DNA from: a bacterium
GTDB taxonomy: Bacteria; Bacteroidota; Bacteroidia; Flavobacteriales_D; Crocinitomicaceae
DNA: 64,000 nucleotides
Assembly (NCBI GenBank): GCA_024742305.1
Contig: JANSYQ010000001.1
Location: forward strand, 62,001 to 126,000
Direction of reading: 5' to 3'
The notes below the pieces were generated by a model, which was not told where the DNA came from, made no database searches, and saw only the letters and a program-made list of their open reading frames with translations. Positions within the stretch are counted from its first letter, which is position 1. Each line of letters starts with the position of its first letter. This document shows, one piece after another, positions 59,340-64,000 of the stretch. The position numbers were made by a program, and so were the translations under genes.

Positions 59340-62300
59340 TATTGTACACCCGCTAGGTTGAAACGCAAACGAATACCTGTGCTTAGGTTTCCTGTTGGGA
59401 ACGCGGTAGTCACTTTTGGTGTGTTTACCGTTTGATCATAGTAGAACGATACCACCAAGTACTTATTCAGGTTGTAGTCCGCTGAAGACCGAATCGAAAT
59501 TACACGCTGACCTGCTGTTGCTTGGTTGGTTTGTTCACTGATTTTACGAATCACTGTCAAGTTATCACGGAAGGAAATATCGACACGAACGTTCAAATCA
59601 TTCGGTTCAATTTTACCGAACGGTAATTTCACTTGCGTAAACTTATATCCGGTACCGATTACCCATTCGTTTCCAAGAATCTCCGTCACCTGATTGTTGT
59701 TCAATGACAGGGTCGCATTTCGATCCTTCTTGTACTCGAACTTCGTGATCAATCCTTGCGGCTTCCCTTTCGTCTTAATCATCCAGGTAGCATCCAAACC
59801 AATCAATGGAGAGAAGCGCTCTGAAATGGCAATGTTCTGTACCACCATTCCCGGAATGAAGTTGTTATTCAAGTCACGAGAAGTAGCAAATCCTCCGTTA
59901 TCGAATTCGGCATTCAAGTTGGTTTGCATTCCTGAAACACTCACGGTGTTGCTGTAAGAGTGACGAATTACAAAGTTCTTCAACTTGTCTTTCATGAACT
60001 CGAAGTTCTTCAATCCGTTGTAGTTCAACGACCAGTTTGGCAATGGCATATTTCGAACAGGATTCACGTTGCGATCATTCACACTTCTGTTAGAGAATGA
60101 GGTCATGAAGGCACCAATAATTACATCTTGCTGCGTCGATCCGTAGCCATCGTAGTAGCCGGAGGTCAACTCACTAGAATTCGGGTTTTGTGCCCCCAAC
60201 AATTGCGAAACTTCTTTACGGTTCACCAACAATTGATCAAATACAGACGATTCGAAATCTCCTCCAAGCGTTGTAAACGCGGAGCTGAACGATACATTCG
60301 AATACGTTAAGGTGCGCGTCTCAAACGGTGATTGCGACTCGAAGCCTCCATCTGTTCCCAACAATGGATTCCATCGGAAGAATTCCGTTTGGCTCACAGA
60401 GTACGTTCGGTTCAATGACAGCTCAATCGAAAGATCTTTCAATGGCTGCAATGTCGAACGCATGTTCAATGTCTGGTTGTTCGTATTCGTATACTGACGG
60501 TTCAATCCTTCATTTTGAACCAACCAGCCGTTATTCGCTGCTGTTGAAGCAATGTCGTACCCAGTTGGTCGTCCAAAGACGTCGTAACGTTGCTGTCCGA
60601 AGATAAATCCACCCATTCCTGAGTTGAAGCTTGGGTTGAACCCTAACACTCCAACTTCCTGATTGTACCCTGGAAGAACGGTACCATTGGTAAGGTTGTA
60701 CGTTCCTGATACGTTTCGTACGCTCATTAATGCGCGTGCTGCAAATCCTGCAACTGGATGTACTTTTCCGCCGCGCTTTTCACGCTTCTCTTCGCGCTTC
60801 ACTTTGCGTTCCCACTTTCTCAAGGTACGATCCCACTTACGCTTTTCCTTCTTGGTCATATCCTCCACTGGCTTCGGAGGTTCAGGCTTCTTCAACTTAG
60901 AGCTTTCCGGAGATTCATTGGAAGTTGGTCCGTCAGTCGCGTTTCTTCTTGGACTTACCGCCGTACCACGTGGTCCACCTCGAGCGCTTCTTCCATCTGA
61001 ATTTACACGCTTCAACCATGGAATTTTGTTGTAAAGATTCGTGAAGTTGGCTTGCGCAGTAAAGTTGATGTTTCGGCTATTTTGAACCGTGTTTCCGAAG
61101 TTTCCAATTTCAGACTGATTCAATGGTCCACGCTGCCAGTTGTACGTTCCAGCGTATTTTACGTTACCGTTGATCCAATCCGTCGCTGGAATCTGATCGA
61201 ATGGAAGCGAGTAGCTGAACGAGTAATTGTGCGTGTAGTCCATCGCTGTTCCGAAGGTTCCTAACTGACGCGAAATACTGTCAGTAAACTCTTCCCAACC
61301 AGCTCCCGTTCTACGATTTACTTCTCCATCTGCCTCGGTGAAGAGCGAGCGATTGGTAGCCGTAAACTGGAACTTCAATTTCTTTGTCAGGTCCCAACCA
61401 AGATTGTAATTACGGTTCCAGTTGAACTGTTTTACATATACCGGACGGAACGAGAACGATGTATCAATCGTGTTGCGAATCTCTCTTTCGTTGTACGAGC
61501 GCATGATATCGTTTCCGAAGGAAATATTCTTCGGCATTGGATAGAAGTTGAACTCACGAATGATTTTGAACCAATTCGATTTCTTCAGGAACTTATTGTT
61601 TCTGAATGGCATGATTGGCTTCGCGTTGAAGGAATAGTTGTAAGATAGATTCCCCGTCCACGTTTTCGTGTTGTCGTACTTCGTATTAAAGTCGCGTAAT
61701 CTGTTTTCAGTGTAAGCATAAGATGCCGTCCAGTTGGAAATACGCCAAAAACGATTTGTGGCTCCAGCTTTAAGCTCCTTACGAACTCCTGAGAAGTTGT
61801 ATGAGCGACGTTCTGCGAAGTCCTGCCCTAATCTTGAGCGACGACGACGTTCTGCCAAATCATCGTATTCAGAAAGTTTGATGTCCGGGTTGAATGGATC
61901 GAACTCAGGGTTCACAATGCCAATCGAATACGCATAGAAGAATGGCAAGGATACACGTGCCTTACGACCGAAGAACTGACCGAGTTGAACATTGGCGTTT
62001 AGGTCAAATCCAATTTGCTGGTTTCGTTGACGCTCCTGCACGCGGCTGTCTACCGTTCCCCAGTTAATTCCCGAGTAGTTCGCCGACATATTTACGTTGG
62101 CAAAATCGGCAAATTGTACACGCATGCTTGCTGTCGCTGCTGATCCTCCCTCATCTACGAAGTCGGTCAATCGCAACTCATTTACCCAAATCACGGCACA
62201 TTTCTCTAGTCCGTCTTCGTTCCACGTGTCAAGTTCGTGAGAATTCTTGCCAGGGTTTCGAACACCAATCATGATGGTCTTCATTCCCTGTAAGTTCGGA

Positions 62301-64000
62301 TTACCTTTCACACGAATAATGCGTTCTTCATTTGGAATTTTCTTTTCGTATACAACGTTGTTCGCAACTCCCGCTGTACCGGAAAGTACCGCTGCATTAC
62401 GATCTTGTTTCAGATCCAATAATTTTTGGAACTCAATGTCAATATTGTTGGCTTCTGGCCAAATTTCGAGGTCAGAACTTGCTCCGGGCTGCGTTAAATT
62501 CACCGGTACTTCGTACTCGTAATAGTTGTCGGTAAAATCAGTCCCCAAACGGATGAAAACCGTCACATCTTCATCATTAAGCGGAGTAGATGCACCTGCT
62601 ACAGCTTCCCCGTGAACGAACATTTTCAACCGCTTGTAGGTACGAACGTCGAACTGCACATTACGGAAGGCAGCACGAGCATCTCCATCTTGAAGATTAC
62701 AAACTTCCAACATCAATGACTGCTCGTTCAAAGGACGTTGAATCGGCTGAGATGGATCAATTTCTTGTTGAATTCCTGGAGGAATTACGTACTGTACTGG
62801 CGAACGCTGCTCATTTTCCTGAATGTTTACAGCACCGATATTAAAGGTTGTAAGGTTTGGATCCACAGTAACACCATCTCCCGGCTCTGTCAAATCCTCA
62901 GCGTAACGTCTCCATTCTCCACGGATAAACTCCAAACGTGCGAATCGTAAAACAACCTCCTCGTTAAAATCTTTCAGGAACATACGCATGAAGCGAATAG
63001 AGCGGAAGTCAGTAATTCCGTTAATTCGTTTCTCGAAATCTACAATTGGCACTCGGAACTGATACCATGTCTCTACCTTGTTCCCCGTCGGTGTTCCTAC
63101 GGTGTAATCTTGTGAAGAGATGATGTAGTTTTGTCCTACAATCATGTCCTGTGGACGCATACTAATTTTGTACTGGAAGTAGCTCTCCGTTTCTGAAAGG
63201 TTGTTGTCCTGATTGATGTCCTCAATATCCGGCGTATTCGATCCAAGCGTTGGATAGCCTCCTCCATTTGGGTTCATGGCATCCGACATTTCTGTCGTTG
63301 GCGAGTTGCCCTCCATTCCGTTGAATTGCTTGTAGCGCTCCAAAATACTCAAGTCAGCCGCATCATAATCATCATCACGATAATAGTTGTAGTCATCCGA
63401 AGATGGATCGGCTAGCATGCGTGCTTTTGTTGCAGCATCAAGGGTTCCGTTGTTCTGCACCCACGTCACATAGTTTTGATAATGTAGCGCTTCATCGGCA
63501 TTGCTCCATCCATCAATCCCCACATCCTGATTTGCGCGTGTTTCGGGGTCGGCATCAAAAGCATTCACAATTACTTGTTGCGTAGAGACTCGCGCCCAAA
63601 TCGTTGTATCAATATTGTCCGCAGTTGCCGTTGTTGATGTTGGCAAACCGTGCTCAAAACTCTTTCTAGAGTCCGGCAAGATATCCTCTGAAATGTTTCC
63701 GAGGTTGAAATACAAATCTCCTCCTGAGTGATTGCCTGGGTTTTGTGCCTCAGCATCATCATTGAATGGATCCAACAACCAAAACTGAATGTACTCGATG
63801 TTGGTTTGTTCAAAGTTATTGGTGGTCAATGCACGCATAATTCCACCCCAACGGTTTTGCGGATCTGTGAATGTTCCATCGGCATTCACGGTGTTGGTAG
63901 TATCGTAATTATACATTCCGCGTTCTTCCGGATAATACGCCAGGTCCAACACAGGTACGTTTGTTGGTGTTCCGTATTGGTTTACCTGATTCGGCCAAAT
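59339..64000 (-). CDS. sprA: Gliding motility / T9SS outer-membrane translocon SprA, C-terminal part (runs off window edge)
   Basis: The frame is open from 64000 to a stop at 59339 (1553 residues), so the start and about a third of this very large protein lie outside. SprA (SOV in Porphyromonas) forms a giant outer-membrane beta-barrel that exports T9SS cargo. Typical SprA text is visible: LDLAYYPEERGMYNYD, WGGIMRALTTNNFEQTNIEYIQFW, EDINQDNNLSE, and KYKQFNGMEGNSP near the window edge. The remainder is mostly alternating barrel strands. A highly basic, low-complexity segment (about 60770-60870; KKEKRKWDRTLRKWERKVKR) interrupts the barrel region and is also seen in homologues. Several cargo proteins in this window carry matching sorting domains. 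Confidence 0.95.
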   Translation of the reverse strand: MWPNQVNQYGTPTNVPVLDLAYYPEERGMYNYDTTNTVNADGTFTDPQNRWGGIMRALTTNNFEQTNIEYIQFWLLDPFNDDAEAQNPGNHSGGDLYFNLGNISEDILPDSRKSFEHGLPTSTTATADNIDTTIWARVSTQQVIVNAFDADPETRANQDVGIDGWSNADEALHYQNYVTWVQNNGTLDAATKARMLADPSSDDYNYYRDDDYDAADLSILERYKQFNGMEGNSPTTEMSDAMNPNGGGYPTLGSNTPDIEDINQDNNLSETESYFQYKISMRPQDMIVGQNYIISSQDYTVGTPTGNKVETWYQFRVPIVDFEKRINGITDFRSIRFMRMFLKDFNEEVVLRFARLEFIRGEWRRYAEDLTEPGDGVTVDPNLTTFNIGAVNIQENEQRSPVQYVIPPGIQQEIDPSQPIQRPLNEQSLMLEVCNLQDGDARAAFRNVQFDVRTYKRLKMFVHGEAVAGASTPLNDEDVTVFIRLGTDFTDNYYEYEVPVNLTQPGASSDLEIWPEANNIDIEFQKLLDLKQDRNAAVLSGTAGVANNVVYEKKIPNEERIIRVKGNPNLQGMKTIMIGVRNPGKNSHELDTWNEDGLEKCAVIWVNELRLTDFVDEGGSAATASMRVQFADFANVNMSANYSGINWGTVDSRVQERQRNQQIGFDLNANVQLGQFFGRKARVSLPFFYAYSIGIVNPEFDPFNPDIKLSEYDDLAERRRRSRLGQDFAERRSYNFSGVRKELKAGATNRFWRISNWTASYAYTENRLRDFNTKYDNTKTWTGNLSYNYSFNAKPIMPFRNNKFLKKSNWFKIIREFNFYPMPKNISFGNDIMRSYNEREIRNTIDTSFSFRPVYVKQFNWNRNYNLGWDLTKKLKFQFTATNRSLFTEADGEVNRRTGAGWEEFTDSISRQLGTFGTAMDYTHNYSFSYSLPFDQIPATDWINGNVKYAGTYNWQRGPLNQSEIGNFGNTVQNSRNINFTAQANFTNLYNKIPWLKRVNSDGRSARGGPRGTAVSPRRNATDGPTSNESPESSKLKKPEPPKPVEDMTKKEKRKWDRTLRKWERKVKREEKREKRGGKVHPVAGFAARALMSVRNVSGTYNLTNGTVLPGYNQEVGVLGFNPSFNSGMGGFIFGQQRYDVFGRPTGYDIASTAANNGWLVQNEGLNRQYTNTNNQTLNMRSTLQPLKDLSIELSLNRTYSVSQTEFFRWNPLLGTDGGFESQSPFETRTLTYSNVSFSSAFTTLGGDFESSVFDQLLVNRKEVSQLLGAQNPNSSELTSGYYDGYGSTQQDVIIGAFMTSFSNRSVNDRNVNPVRNMPLPNWSLNYNGLKNFEFMKDKLKNFVIRHSYSNTVSVSGMQTNLNAEFDNGGFATSRDLNNNFIPGMVVQNIAISERFSPLIGLDATWMIKTKGKPQGLITKFEYKKDRNATLSLNNNQVTEILGNEWVIGTGYKFTQVKLPFGKIEPNDLNVRVDISFRDNLTVIRKISEQTNQATAGQRVISIRSSADYNLNKYLVVSFYYDQTVNTPKVTTAFPTGNLSTGIRLRFNLAGVQ

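Noticed and set aside
1-64000. tRNA, rRNA, transposase, integrase or prophage genes
   Set aside because: I looked through the intergenic gaps and reading frames on both strands and found no convincing cloverleaf, rRNA segment or mobile-element protein. A covariance-model scan could still find a small RNA.

Overview
The window is chromosomal DNA of a Bacteroidota bacterium, most likely of the order Flavobacteriales. Four kinds of evidence point this way. It carries SprA, the outer-membrane translocon of the type IX secretion system (T9SS), and several cargo proteins with T9SS sorting domains. It carries a complete alternative complex III (ActABCDEF) next to a haem-copper oxidase. Many genes are preceded by the phylum-typical -7 box TAnnTTTG. 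It also has phylum-typical families such as bestrophin-like channels, DUF1501/DUF1800 pairs and DUF4836-like proteins. I cannot assign the genus from the sequence alone.

Layout. 1-2.3 kb: two minus-strand secreted proteins, the first cut by the window edge. 2.6-8.4 kb: an ECF sigma factor, an overlapping membrane-anchored VWA protein with an anti-sigma-like N-terminus, and a large secreted amidase with CUB and T9SS domains. 8.4-12.4 kb (minus): a hypothetical exported protein, rplY-prs, an outer-membrane protein, CvpA and a YceI-like lipoprotein. 12.6-14.6 kb: a small helical protein and an RseP-type protease. 14.6-16 kb: a cold-shock protein and a RES/Xre toxin-antitoxin pair. 16-20.4 kb (minus): DUF1501 and DUF1800 proteins and queG. 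20.4-26.7 kb: a 955-residue T9SS type B protein with Ig-like repeats, a bestrophin, a metallo-beta-lactamase-fold lipoprotein, a small membrane protein and a transglutaminase-like protein.

26.7-40 kb (minus): ruvB, then one long respiratory operon transcribed actA-actB-actC-actD-actE-actF-coxB-coxA. It encodes a quinol:electron-acceptor oxidoreductase and the cytochrome oxidase that receives its electrons; the operon ends at a near-perfect hairpin terminator. 40.2-47 kb (plus): a SPOR protein, rnpA, an S41 protease, an O-antigen-ligase-like protein, mgtE, a 2-hydroxyacid dehydrogenase and a DUF2853 protein. 47-49 kb (minus): a methyltransferase, a TPR membrane protein and RidA. 49-54.5 kb (plus): a lipoprotein, two diverged tandem paralogues of unknown function, a DUF1801 protein and a PorV-like outer-membrane barrel. 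54.7-56.1 kb: a PIN-PhoH ATPase.

56.2-58.8 kb is a visibly AT-richer two-gene cassette: an abortive-infection (Abi-C, HEPN-like) protein and a NucS-like PD-(D/E)XK nuclease protein. It looks like a horizontally acquired anti-phage module and is the best candidate here for an undescribed system. 58.9-64 kb (minus) holds the C-terminal two thirds of sprA and a translationally coupled GNAT acetyltransferase.

I found no rRNA, tRNA, CRISPR array, transposase or prophage genes. All function calls come from reading translated sequence; no database search was run.
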